Shown: piece after piece, positions 8,701 to 15,041 of the stretch
How the letters are laid out: each line of letters starts with the position of its first letter
Position numbering within the stretch: the stretch's first letter is position 1
NCBI GenBank assembly: GCA_900550955.1
Contig: URUF01000047.1
Span: 1-15,073, forward strand
From: an uncultured Eubacteriales bacterium
GTDB lineage: Bacteria; Bacillota; Clostridia; Christensenellales; Aristaeellaceae
Reading direction: 5' to 3'
DNA: 15,073 bases
The notes under the pieces: model-generated
The model's database searches: none
Told to the model about the DNA's origin: nothing
What the model saw: the letters and a program-made list of their open reading frames with translations, nothing else
Made by a program: the position numbers and the translations under genes

Positions 8701-9421
8701 GCAGCGTGTTTCGGTACGCTGGGGGAAAGGCGGGCTGCTTTTCCAGGGCGGCTGTCTGCTCCCACAGCGCGCGCATTTCTTCCAATAAAATAGCGGCCTC
8801 CTGGCAAAAGGCCTGCGCCATGGGCTCCCCGTCTATGGTTTGGGCGTCCCATTCCTTGGCGGCGCTCCTTTCAAGCCATTCCATCGGGTCGGGCCGGGAA
8901 AGGATGAAGCGGTACAGCGTATCCATCATCCCGCTGATTTCCCGCTCGGCAAACTTGCTTGTCAGGCTGAGCAGGTCGCCATCGCCGTTTGCGGCCTCAT
9001 ACAGATAGGTGAGCGTTTCCTCCATGGCGTCCGCATAAAAGGCGGCGCGGGTGCGTTCGTCCGCCAGCATGAACTGGGGATCCACCTGGCAATGCTGAAA
9101 GTTTTGCCTAACCACCTGCTGGCAATAGCTATGGATGGTGGAAATTTGCGCGCCGCTAACCAGGTCGGCCTGCCTGCGCAGCCTTTGGTCGCTGCCCGCC
9201 GCCTCGTTCAGGCGGCTTTCCAGCCGTTCGCGCATTTCGGAGGCGGCCGCCCTGGTAAAGGTTACAATCAGCATGCGGTCTATGCTCATGCCGTCGTGCA
9301 CGATCATGCGCACAATGCGCTCCACCAGCACGGCGGTTTTACCGCTGCCCGCGGCGGCGCTCACCAGCAGCTCGCGGTTGCGCGCCTCAATGGCCTGCTG
9401 CTGTTCCGGGGTAAAGCGCAT
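5780..9421 (-). CDS. addA: ATP-dependent helicase/nuclease subunit A (AddA)
   Basis: The predicted 1213-residue cytosolic protein matches AddA in length (1232 in B. subtilis) and motif order. It is the UvrD-type helicase plus nuclease subunit of AddAB, which resects double-strand breaks for RecA recombination and is regulated by Chi. The Walker A AAAGSGKT holds Lys28. The DEYQD box (382-386) is motif II. GDVKQSIYRF, LNRNFRSR, MTIHKSKGLEFPTVY and LYVAMTRPKNRL are the further SF1A motifs. The C-terminal RecB-type nuclease keeps D1144 (GVID), D1157 and K1159 (VDFKTD) and a QLAYY segment, so both activities look intact. ATG at 9421 follows AAAGGAGG at 7 nt. The partner addB, usually directly upstream, is absent: the neighbour is divergent glgP across the parS sites. 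The promoter abuts parS site 1. Confidence 0.95.
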   Translation of the reverse strand: MRFTPEQQQAIEARNRELLVSAAAGSGKTAVLVERIVRMIVHDGMSIDRMLIVTFTRAAASEMRERLESRLNEAAGSDQRLRRQADLVSGAQISTIHSYCQQVVRQNFQHCQVDPQFMLADERTRAAFYADAMEETLTYLYEAANGDGDLLSLTSKFAEREISGMMDTLYRFILSRPDPMEWLERSAAKEWDAQTIDGEPMAQAFCQEAAILLEEMRALWEQTAALEKQPAFPPAYRNTLQSDRETIDGLHAACGAGLSSLAAALAGLKFATLGRAKPTTQDEQRLAERYKELRGQYKDIAGELQKLLPADFAQGVRDMAAMGPATRGLAKAVKRLDEAFMARKHEQAVIDFGDLEHMTLSVLREDGARRQQAARFDAVFVDEYQDVSALQEAILNALKRDETDTRPQYFFYVGDVKQSIYRFRLAEPELFLGKLARFSPEADAPQRRIVLNRNFRSRGGVLDAVNRTFSHVMDGRVTEIDYDADARLYPGVPSQNDPQTELHVLASRGRRPQETVLAEAGLIADDILSTVGLPVNDLNGNPCGVLHYRDIAILLPVGKNVSDKVELALTRKGVPVYAEGAGDPLGSDEVTQLTQHLRLMDNLMNDIALLSELRSPLFEMGERELAQIRLTRAQKEASFLSALQAAAQEAAQPLRARCSQVMEVLQRERFYLRSMPLDEYLWSFLSRSGLYAHYGAQPGGRLRQANLRMLCHRAGEYEKCHTDGLHGFVESLAAQTGGGENSPAVINPWEDVVRVMTIHKSKGLEFPTVYVMGLGRSLLGRASARGVSVHGDVGFALGYVNEQARTRRQTLMQGAIALKEKNAGRAERARVLYVAMTRPKNRLVLVGTASEKDMDAGALARRVEEGQNSGGVFGVRTARSMLDWLIQCVQPQDILQCVGPEGFSTIPMRKTQQLAMFPTDSTSFPHKTDIWNVVFHTDPEIARVRAVEGARVPLPLPEAGALPERAAFEPVKPFAPRRPGSARPPLKLGVTALCSALEENQSPSEGAGEEQELKRLPLGMARPRLLGSLPATPAFLEPPYEERALATGVQTHRLLGLLNLAGARSAEADPRAMRAYVESERDRLAAQGVMTAGEAALADCGMAARFLAGPLGQRMLLSPLVKREWSFNLKIARPFETLLQGVIDLCFVEGGAWVLVDFKTDRVSQAEQLWPRYRRQLAYYRQALTRGTPYPVKEMALYSLRLGQAVTKYDEED

Positions 9422-9456
9422 AGCGCCGCCTCCTTTTCATTCAAAAATGCAACGCT

Positions 9457-9485
9457 ATTGTACCGTAAGCGGCCCGCTTTTGCAA
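9457..9485 (-). promoter_or_regulatory. Sigma-A-type promoter of addA, abutting parS site 1
   Basis: On the minus strand, -35 TTGCAA (9485-9480), a 17-bp spacer and -10 TACAAT (9462-9457) put the start near 9450, about 30 nt before the addA ATG. The -35 box ends at 9485 and the first parS palindrome begins at 9486, so a protein bound there would contact the upstream face of the promoter. Confidence 0.75.
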
Positions 9486-9501
9486 TGTTTCACGTGAAAC
9501 A
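9486..9501. promoter_or_regulatory. parS: parS-like ParB (Spo0J) binding site 1
   Basis: The 16-bp perfect palindrome TGTTTCACGTGAAACA equals the well-known Firmicute parS sequence bound by ParB/Spo0J, the CTPase clamp that loads condensin and helps segregate the origin region. The match is exact and extends to a 20-bp stretch (9483-9502) repeated at site 2. It lies in the addA-glgP gap, upstream of both genes. No parA or parB gene is in the window. Binding is inferred from sequence identity. Confidence 0.88.
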
Positions 9502-9504
9502 TCC

Positions 9505-9558
9505 GCCCCCTGCCTGGGCACAATGTTTCACGTGAAACATTGTGCCCAGGCAGGGGGC
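9505..9558. repeat. Perfect 54-bp palindrome centred on parS site 2
   Basis: The 27-nt arms 9505-9531 and 9532-9558 are exactly complementary, with no unpaired centre. The innermost 16 bp are the second parS; the flanks are a GC-rich half (GCCCCCTGCCTGGGCACAA) and its mirror. CTTCTTTTT follows on the plus strand, which looks like a terminator, but no plus-strand gene ends here. It could extrude as a cruciform or form a long RNA hairpin if transcribed. Confidence 0.9.
9524..9539. promoter_or_regulatory. parS: parS-like ParB (Spo0J) binding site 2
   Basis: A second perfect TGTTTCACGTGAAACA lies 38 bp centre to centre from site 1. The 20-bp context CAATGTTTCACGTGAAACAT is common to both. It is the axis of the 54-bp palindrome and sits about 40 bp upstream of the glgP -35 box. 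Two sites this close should strengthen ParB loading, if the genome has ParB. Confidence 0.88.
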
Positions 9559-9576
9559 TTCTTTTTGGAAAAAGAT

Positions 9577-9605
9577 TTGCCCATTTTGGCCCTTCATGGT
9601 ATAAT
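9577..9605 (+). promoter_or_regulatory. Sigma-A-type promoter of glgP
   Basis: The -35 box TTGCCC (9577-9582), a 17-bp spacer and a perfect -10 TATAAT (9600-9605) predict a start near 9612 and a leader of about 53 nt. It lies just after the T run that ends the parS palindrome. Confidence 0.7.
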
Positions 9606-9664
9606 ACCGCTTGGACTGCCAATGAAAACCATGCGCCTGTTCGCATTCTGTAAGGAGGAACCCT

Positions 9665-12112
9665 ATGCCTACCACCACGTTCGATGTGGATTCCATCAAG
9701 CAAAGCATCGTGGGCAAACTTCAACGCTACAACGGCGTTACCGTACAGGAGGCCACGCCCCAGCAGCTGTACAAGGCCGTCGCTTCTACCGTGCGCGACC
9801 AGATCATGCAAAAATGGATGATCTCCAAGGAAAAGCGCGATTCCAAGCGCAAGCGCCTGTATTACCTGTCGGTTGAGTTTTTGACCGGCCGGTCGCTCAA
9901 CTGCAACTTGATCAACCTTTGCAGCCAGGAGGATTACGCCCAGGCCCTGCGTGAGCTGGGCATCGACCTGCAAACCATCCTGCCGGAGGAGCCGGAGCCC
10001 GCGCTGGGCAACGGCGGACTGGGCCGCTTGGCCGCCTGCTTTTTGGATAGCCTCTCCAGCCTCAACATCCCCGCAATGGGCTGCACCATCCGTTACGAGT
10101 ACGGCCTCTTCCGCCAAAAGCTGGTGGAGGGCCAGCAGGTGGAGCTGCCCGATAACTGGCTGCAAAACGGCAACGTGTGGGAGGTGCCCCGCACCGAGGA
10201 TACCTGCACCGTGGAATTCAACGGCCACGTTGAGGAAGTTGAGGAGCACGGCCGCAAGGTTTTCCGCCTGGTGGATACCTACCAAATCGACGCCGTCCCT
10301 TACGATATGCCCGTGGTAGGCTACAACAATAATTGCGTAAACACCCTTCGCACCTGGAGCGCCCGCAGCCGCGCCAACCTGGACCTAAGCCACTTTGGCG
10401 AGGGCGAGTACATGAAGGCCATGGAAGAAATGCAAATGGCCGAAGTGATCTCCAAGGTGCTTTATCCCGAGGATAAGCATTACGAGGGCAAAATGCTCAG
10501 GCTTAAGCAGCACTACTTCTTTACCAGCGCCACGCTGCAATACGCCCTGAAAAACTTCAAAAAGCACTTTGGCAACAACTTTGACCTTCTGCCGGATAAG
10601 TGCGTGTTCCACATCAACGATACCCACCCCGGCCTAGCCATTCCCGAGCTCATGCGCCTGCTCATCGACCAGGAGGGCCTTAGCTGGGAGATGGCGCAGC
10701 GCATCACCTACCGCTGCATGGCCTACACCAACCATACCGTTATGAGCGAGGCGCTGGAGCGCTGGCCCATCGATATGATGAAGCAAACCCTGCCCCGCAT
10801 CTACATGATCCTGGAGGAGCTCAACCGCCGCCTGTGCGCCAAACTGTTCCAATACTATCCCGATCAATGGGACCGCATCGGGCATATGGCTATCATCGGC
10901 TACGGCCAGGTACACATGGCCAACCTGTGCGTGGCCTTCAGTTACAGCGTAAACGGCGTAAGCCAGCTCCACGGCAAAATTCTGCAAGATACCCTGTTCC
11001 ACGACTATTACCTGCTGGCAAACAAAAAATTCAGCGCCATTACCAACGGCATTACGCACCGCCGCTGGCTGGTGGAGGCCAACCCCGCGCTAACCAGCCT
11101 GCTTAAGGAAACCATCGGCCCCGGCTTCGTCCAGGATGCGTCCAAGCTTTCCGCCCTCGCGCCCTTTGCCGATGACGCCGCCTTCCGCGACCAGTTTGAC
11201 AAGGTCAAGCAGTTCAACAAGGAGCGCCTCGCCAAGCTGGTGAAGGCGCGCCAGGGCATCGATATCGATACCTCCTTCATCTTCGATACCCAGGCCAAGC
11301 GCCTGCACGAGTACAAGCGCCAAATGCTCAACGCCCTGCATGTGCAGGTGCTGTACAACCGCATTGTGGATGACCCCAGCTTCACCATGCCGCCGCGCCT
11401 GTTCCTGTTCGGCGCGAAGGCCGCGCCCGGTTACAGCCGCGCCAAGCAGATCATCCGCTACATCAACGCCCTGGCTGATCTCATCGACAGGCATCCGCGC
11501 GCCCGCCAGATGTTAAAGATCGTCTACATTGAAAACTACGATGTTTCCACCGCCGAAATCCTCATTCCCGCCAGCGAGATCAGCCAGCAGCTATCCACCG
11601 CCGGCAAGGAGGCCAGCGGCACCGGCAACATGAAGTTCATGATGAACGGCGCCGTAACCCTTGGCACCATGGACGGCGCCAACGTGGAAATTTACGAGCA
11701 GGTGGGCCTGGATAATATCTACATCTTCGGCATGCGCGCCGATACCGTGGAGGGCATGTACCGCGAGCGCACCTACAACCCCATGAGCATTTTTGAAACC
11801 AACCACGAAATCCGCAAGGCCATGTCCCAGTGGCTGGATGGCACCCTCTTCCCGCACGAGCCCATGGCCATGCAGGATCTTTACCACACCCTGCTCGTAG
11901 GCGACTATGGCAACATGCCGGACAACTACTTCGTCCTCAAGGACTTTGGCAGCTATTCCATGGCCAACCGCCGCATGATGGAGGACTATCAGAACCGCGA
12001 AAAATGGCTCAAAATGGCCATTATCAACACGGCCAAGAGCGGCTTCTTCAGCTCCGACCGCACCATCAAGGAATACAACGACACCATCTGGCACATCGCC
12101 AGCAGGGGCTGA
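9665..12112 (+). CDS. glgP: Glycogen/starch/maltodextrin phosphorylase
   Basis: The predicted 815-residue cytosolic enzyme of family GT35 cleaves alpha-1,4-glucan ends with phosphate to give glucose-1-phosphate, using pyridoxal phosphate. Length and motif order match bacterial GlgP/MalP. Visible signatures are LGNGGLGRLAACFLDSL (residues from 114), NDTHPGLAIPELMR, the VHMANLCVAFSYSVNGVSQLH segment and the PLP-binding stretch GTGNMKFMMNG with Lys657. The AAGGAGG site (9652-9658) sits 6 nt before the ATG. It has its own promoter and a strong terminator (12199-12231), so it is probably monocistronic; no other glycogen gene is in the window. Whether glycogen or maltodextrin is preferred cannot be told from sequence alone. 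Confidence 0.96.
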   Translation: MPTTTFDVDSIKQSIVGKLQRYNGVTVQEATPQQLYKAVASTVRDQIMQKWMISKEKRDSKRKRLYYLSVEFLTGRSLNCNLINLCSQEDYAQALRELGIDLQTILPEEPEPALGNGGLGRLAACFLDSLSSLNIPAMGCTIRYEYGLFRQKLVEGQQVELPDNWLQNGNVWEVPRTEDTCTVEFNGHVEEVEEHGRKVFRLVDTYQIDAVPYDMPVVGYNNNCVNTLRTWSARSRANLDLSHFGEGEYMKAMEEMQMAEVISKVLYPEDKHYEGKMLRLKQHYFFTSATLQYALKNFKKHFGNNFDLLPDKCVFHINDTHPGLAIPELMRLLIDQEGLSWEMAQRITYRCMAYTNHTVMSEALERWPIDMMKQTLPRIYMILEELNRRLCAKLFQYYPDQWDRIGHMAIIGYGQVHMANLCVAFSYSVNGVSQLHGKILQDTLFHDYYLLANKKFSAITNGITHRRWLVEANPALTSLLKETIGPGFVQDASKLSALAPFADDAAFRDQFDKVKQFNKERLAKLVKARQGIDIDTSFIFDTQAKRLHEYKRQMLNALHVQVLYNRIVDDPSFTMPPRLFLFGAKAAPGYSRAKQIIRYINALADLIDRHPRARQMLKIVYIENYDVSTAEILIPASEISQQLSTAGKEASGTGNMKFMMNGAVTLGTMDGANVEIYEQVGLDNIYIFGMRADTVEGMYRERTYNPMSIFETNHEIRKAMSQWLDGTLFPHEPMAMQDLYHTLLVGDYGNMPDNYFVLKDFGSYSMANRRMMEDYQNREKWLKMAIINTAKSGFFSSDRTIKEYNDTIWHIASRG

Positions 12113-12198
12113 GCCCCTGCACCCCGGCCTGCGGCCCCTGTGGGGGCCGCAGCGCGCTTCGCGCCTGCTTGCGCGGGGTGGGGGTGGAAAAGACAATT
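12113..12198 (+). other. Hairpin-rich 3' region of glgP
   Basis: A perfect 10-bp hairpin pairs 12129-12138 (CTGCGGCCCC) with 12143-12152 (GGGGCCGCAG) around the loop TGTG, and a smaller GCGC-TTC-GCGC hairpin follows near 12153-12163. There is no T run, so these lie in the glgP 3' UTR ahead of the terminator. They could block 3' exonucleases. I see no gene. Confidence 0.5.
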
Positions 12199-12231
12199 CG
12201 CCAGACGGCAAAAGGGCCGTCTGGCTTTTTT
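12199..12231 (+). terminator. Intrinsic terminator of glgP
   Basis: The stem pairs 12200-12209 with 12216-12225 (GCCAGACGGC / GCCGTCTGGC) around loop AAAAGG, and six T follow (12226-12231). This is the clearest terminator in the window. The same core, in the opposite orientation and with a compensated base pair, occurs at 3778-3804. Confidence 0.9.
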
Positions 12232-12234
12232 CCC

Positions 12235-12257
12235 CCGGGCCGCGAAAGGCGGCCCGG
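12235..12257 (+). other. GC-rich hairpin following the glgP terminator
   Basis: Arms 12235-12243 (CCGGGCCGC) and 12249-12257 (GCGGCCCGG) surround loop GAAAG and are followed by CTTTG. It parallels the hairpin at 3820-3842 and may be a backup terminator. Confidence 0.6.
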
Positions 12258-12281
12258 CTTTGCGCTGGTTATGGAGGGGGC

Positions 12282-12315
12282 GCAGGCGCTTCGCGCTGCG
12301 CCTGCCTGCGCCTGC
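12282..12315 (+). repeat. Hairpin with a tandem 10-bp repeat
   Basis: GCAGGCGC (12282-12289) can pair with GCGCCTGC at 12298-12305 or 12308-12315, because CTGCGCCTGC is tandemly repeated at 12296-12305 and 12306-12315. The rest of the gap up to 12376 turns AT-rich and holds no gene that I can support. Confidence 0.5.
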
Positions 12316-12376
12316 CTATGCTGCCTCCAAATATTTCATTTTTATTCGACAAAAATTGCGGCCCGTCAATAGGATG

Positions 12377-12405
12377 TTGACTTTCCGTTACATTCATGAT
12401 ATACT
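12377..12405 (+). promoter_or_regulatory. Strong sigma-A-type promoter of the MBL-VOC-SH3 operon
   Basis: The -35 box TTGACT (12377-12382), a 17-bp spacer and -10 TATACT (12400-12405) are the closest -35 match to consensus in the window. They lie in an AT-rich stretch. The start would be near 12412. Confidence 0.78.
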
Positions 12406-12411
12406 GTCGCA

Positions 12412-12575
12412 GTATTTTATAAACTTATTTTCGGCCTGAAACTTCCATTTTTTGAGATTTTAAGCCGGTAAAGGACGTTTTCCAATGAGTCATCATTTTG
12501 TAATATATCCTTCCCAACAAGCAGGGGAAGTGTGTGTTGCATGCCCGATTACTTTTAATGGAGGCGTCTTTTTCT
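12412..12575 (+). other. Long 5' leader of the MBL operon
   Basis: About 165 nt separate the predicted start from the ATG. This leader is AT-rich, contains a 6-bp hairpin CTTCCC/GGGAAG (12510-12515 with 12525-12530) and a weak CGGC/GCCG pairing around 12433-12467, and ends with GGAGG (12560-12564). I do not recognise a known riboswitch. A TTG at 12534 opens an in-frame extension, but it lacks a ribosome site. Confidence 0.4.
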
Positions 12576-13442
12576 ATGGACAAGCAGCTCAAACTCATCT
12601 ACCACTATCACAGCGGCTTCTCAGTGCAAATTGGAGGCACGCTCCTGGTATTTGATTACTGGGAGGGGGAGGACCGCTCCCTTTCGCAGGTGGGGCGCAT
12701 CACGCCGCAATTTTTGCAGGCGTTTGAGCAAATCTTCGTGTTTATCAGCCACGCCCACCCCGATCATCTGGACCCCATCGTTTACACCTGGGAGGCCGCC
12801 GGGCTGCCCATTACCTACATCGTATCCAGCGATATGCCCGTGGGCACGCGCGGCAAGCGCCTCGCGCCCGGGCAGGAAAAAACGCTCGGCCAGGATGTCC
12901 GGGTCAAGGCCTTTCAAAGCACGGATCTGGGGGTCGCCTTCCTGGTGGAGGCCTACGGCGTGAACATCTTCCATGCGGGCGATCTCAACCTCTGGCACTG
13001 GCGGCAGGAAAGCAGCCTGCGCGAGATCGAGGCCGCCGAAAACGCCTTCTACGAGGCCATTGAGCCCATCAAGGGCGAGCGTATCGACGTGTGCATGTTC
13101 CCCGTGGATCCCCGCCAGGGCCTCATGTACGACGCGGGGGCCAACCATTTCATCCTTACCTTTAAGCCCCGTGTGTTCATCCCCATGCACTGGCAGGACC
13201 GGCCGGAGGTCGCCATCGATTTCGCGCGCCGCGCCCGCACCCAGAACACCGAGGTGCTGGCCCTCACCAAGCCCGGCATGGTAGCCAACCTCACCTTCGC
13301 CGATGGCATGCTGGATATCCACATCATCGAGCCGCCCAAGGATTTTGGCGAGCTGCCCATCACCCCCGCCCGCCGCGTGGAGCCAAAAGCCCCCGGCGAC
13401 GACCCCTTCGCCGATACCGACCTTCCCGTGGACCTGCAATAA
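12576..13442 (+). CDS. MBL-fold metal-dependent hydrolase
   Basis: The predicted 288-residue cytosolic protein belongs to the metallo-beta-lactamase fold superfamily and resembles the UlaG/RomA-type group. The metal motif HxHxDH is present as H59, H61, D63 and H64. The further ligands H133 and D136 (HAGD) and H205 (MHW) fit a two-metal site. The C-terminal 25 residues, rich in Pro, Ala and Asp, look like a disordered tail. ATG at 12576 follows GGAGG with an 11-nt gap, which is long but usable. It is the first gene of a likely operon with the VOC gene 23 nt downstream. The substrate is unknown; pairing with a glyoxalase I-like protein loosely recalls a glyoxalase pathway, but this enzyme is not a typical GloB. 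Confidence 0.85.
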   Translation: MDKQLKLIYHYHSGFSVQIGGTLLVFDYWEGEDRSLSQVGRITPQFLQAFEQIFVFISHAHPDHLDPIVYTWEAAGLPITYIVSSDMPVGTRGKRLAPGQEKTLGQDVRVKAFQSTDLGVAFLVEAYGVNIFHAGDLNLWHWRQESSLREIEAAENAFYEAIEPIKGERIDVCMFPVDPRQGLMYDAGANHFILTFKPRVFIPMHWQDRPEVAIDFARRARTQNTEVLALTKPGMVANLTFADGMLDIHIIEPPKDFGELPITPARRVEPKAPGDDPFADTDLPVDLQ

Positions 13443-13465
13443 ACCGCCAAAGGAGCTGAAAACCC

Positions 13466-13828
13466 ATGTTCACCATGATTCACGAAAACCACAACGTGCT
13501 CGATCTGGACCGTTCCATCGCCTTCTACCGCGAGGCCCTGGGCCTGCATGAAACGCGCCGGAACGAAAAGCCGGATTTCACCATCGTCTTTCTCGCGGAC
13601 GATACCAACGCCTTCGAGCTGGAGCTTACCTGGCTGAAGGATCGCAAGGAGCCCTATAACCTGGGCGACGAGGAGTTCCACCTGGCCTTCCGCGCCGACG
13701 ATATGGAAAGCGCGCACGCCCTGCATGAAAAAATGGGCTGCATCTGCTACGAAAACCCGGCCATGGGCATCTATTTCATCAAGGATCCGGACGGCTACTG
13801 GCTGGAAATTGTGCCCACCCGGAAATAA
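13466..13828 (+). CDS. VOC-family protein, glyoxalase I-like (lactoylglutathione lyase type)
   Basis: The predicted 120-residue protein has the vicinal-oxygen-chelate fold of glyoxalase I, which isomerises the thiol hemiacetal of methylglyoxal. Aligning by eye to E. coli GloA, the four metal ligands are kept: H6, E53, H72 and E114. The DLDRSIAFYREALGL start and the DPDGYWLEIVP end are typical, and the length is slightly short of GloA (135). AAAGGAG (13449-13455) lies 10 nt before the ATG. It is translated in series with the MBL gene and is followed 20 nt later by the SH3 protein gene. Many Clostridia lack glutathione, so the thiol cofactor or even the reaction may differ. Confidence 0.87.
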   Translation: MFTMIHENHNVLDLDRSIAFYREALGLHETRRNEKPDFTIVFLADDTNAFELELTWLKDRKEPYNLGDEEFHLAFRADDMESAHALHEKMGCICYENPAMGIYFIKDPDGYWLEIVPTRK

Positions 13829-13848
13829 AATACAAAGGAGTTTTTCTG

Positions 13849-14454
13849 ATGAACAAACGCATTCTCTCCATCCTGCTTGCGGCGGTGCTCCTGCTTGCCC
13901 TGGCGCTGCCCATGAGCGCGCTGGCCAATGTAAAGCACCGCTATGTGTATACCTCAAACGGCGGCTCGCTCAACATGCGCTCCTCCCCCGTAAGCCACGC
14001 CGACAACAAAATCCAAAGCATCCCCTACGGCGCGGAGGTGCTTGTGGAAAGCTACGTGAACAACAACACCTGGGCCTATGTAAGCTACAACAACATCGCC
14101 GGCTACGTAATGGCCCGCTACCTGGTAACGGAAATGCCCGCAAAAACCAAAGCCGAGCCCGCCCAGAGCGCGGACGCGCCTACCGTAAGCTTCAAAGGCT
14201 TTGCCCGCGCCAGCTATGACGTGCTCGTGCGCGCCCACACGCCCGGCGGCTACGTAAACCTGCGCTGGGCCCCCTCCATGGACCTGGCCGTGCAGGAAAA
14301 GGTTTCCGATGGCGCCGTGCTGCATGTAATCGCCCAAAACGGTAGCTGGGCGCAGGTGGAGGATCCCTCCACGGGCGCGGTAGGCTTTATGCTGCGCTCC
14401 TTCCTTACCGAGTACAACGCCGGCGCCATCGGCACAGGCGCGCGCGCGAACTAA
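13849..14454 (+). CDS. Secreted protein with two bacterial SH3 domains
   Basis: The predicted 201-residue protein has a signal peptide with the likely cut after ALA (residue 26). Two SH3b-type domains follow, at about 33-92 (GGSLNMRSSP ... TWAYVSYNNIAGYVMARYLV) and 120-188 (GGYVNLRWAPS ... SWAQVEDPSTGAVGFMLRSFL), joined by an Ala/Pro/Lys linker. SH3b domains commonly bind peptidoglycan or cross-bridge peptides. No enzyme domain is present, so it is probably a wall-associated binding or sensing protein. AAAGGAG (13834-13840) precedes the ATG by 8 nt. It is the third gene of the operon. Confidence 0.87.
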   Translation: MNKRILSILLAAVLLLALALPMSALANVKHRYVYTSNGGSLNMRSSPVSHADNKIQSIPYGAEVLVESYVNNNTWAYVSYNNIAGYVMARYLVTEMPAKTKAEPAQSADAPTVSFKGFARASYDVLVRAHTPGGYVNLRWAPSMDLAVQEKVSDGAVLHVIAQNGSWAQVEDPSTGAVGFMLRSFLTEYNAGAIGTGARAN

Positions 14455-14479
14455 CGCTGTTACAGGAGGATAACCCACA

Positions 14480-15010
14480 ATGAAAAAGCTTTTTGCCCTG
14501 CTCATAACCGTCCTGCTGCTGGCTGGCGCCTCCTTTGCCATGGCGGAAAACGTAACCGTGGACCAGGCCGTAGTGGATTATGACGTTACCATGGTGATTC
14601 CCCAGGGCTACGCCATGACCGAGAACCGCCGCAGCGGCGGCATCAGCATTGACGTTATGCCGGAGGACAAGGCAAACGCCCAGTATTTTATCACCATCGG
14701 GTACAGCGAAGCCTACGACGGCCGCACAATCAGCGAGATGAGCGACGATGAGGTGGAGCAGATTCTGGACTTTATCTCCGAAGGCTTTTACAGCCCCGTG
14801 ATCAGCAGCTACACCACTTCCGAAGGCACCCTGGTGTACGTCCTGGATGAAACCGAGGCCGAAAGCGACTGGGCCATGGCCGTAACCATCTACCGCGGTT
14901 ACTTTGTTACCGTGCAGATTGAGAAAGAGGATTACGCCGAGCTTACCCAGGAGGACGTGCAGCGCGCCATCACCCTGCTTGGCGACACGCACTTTGTGGA
15001 AAGCAAATAA
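14480..15010 (+). CDS. Small secreted protein of unknown function
   Basis: I do not recognise this 176-residue protein. A signal peptide (KKLFALLITVLLLAGASFA) with a likely cut after AMA (residue 22) precedes an acidic soluble domain of about 150 residues. The alternating strands and helices (VTMVIPQGY, GISIDVMPED, EVEQILDFIS, VYRGYFVTVQIEKED-like segments) faintly recall PsbP/DcrB-like small exported domains; this is only a guess. There is no lipobox and no cysteine in the mature part. AGGAGG (14464-14469) lies 10 nt before the ATG, and the gene follows the SH3 gene by 25 nt, so it is the last gene of the operon. Confidence 0.8.
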   Translation: MKKLFALLITVLLLAGASFAMAENVTVDQAVVDYDVTMVIPQGYAMTENRRSGGISIDVMPEDKANAQYFITIGYSEAYDGRTISEMSDDEVEQILDFISEGFYSPVISSYTTSEGTLVYVLDETEAESDWAMAVTIYRGYFVTVQIEKEDYAELTQEDVQRAITLLGDTHFVESK

Positions 15011-15041
15011 GCGCGCGCAATTTACACATGCAAAGGGCGCC

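Noticed and set aside
9505..9565. 54-bp palindrome plus T run as an ordinary terminator
   Set aside because: No plus-strand gene ends upstream of it: both flanking genes start here and diverge. The centre is an exact parS, which explains it better.
9455..10285. Minus-strand frame of 276 codons across the glgP start
   Set aside because: It overlaps glgP in antisense, contains the parS palindromes, and its peptide (MFHVKH...) is the usual by-product of translating parS. No ribosome site.
12534..12575. TTG start extending the MBL protein by 14 residues
   Set aside because: No ribosome site in front of it; the GGAGG at 12560-12564 serves the ATG at 12576.
12621..13439. Minus-strand frame of 272 codons opposite the MBL gene
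   Set aside because: Antisense shadow; the plus-strand frame has intact metal motifs and a ribosome site.
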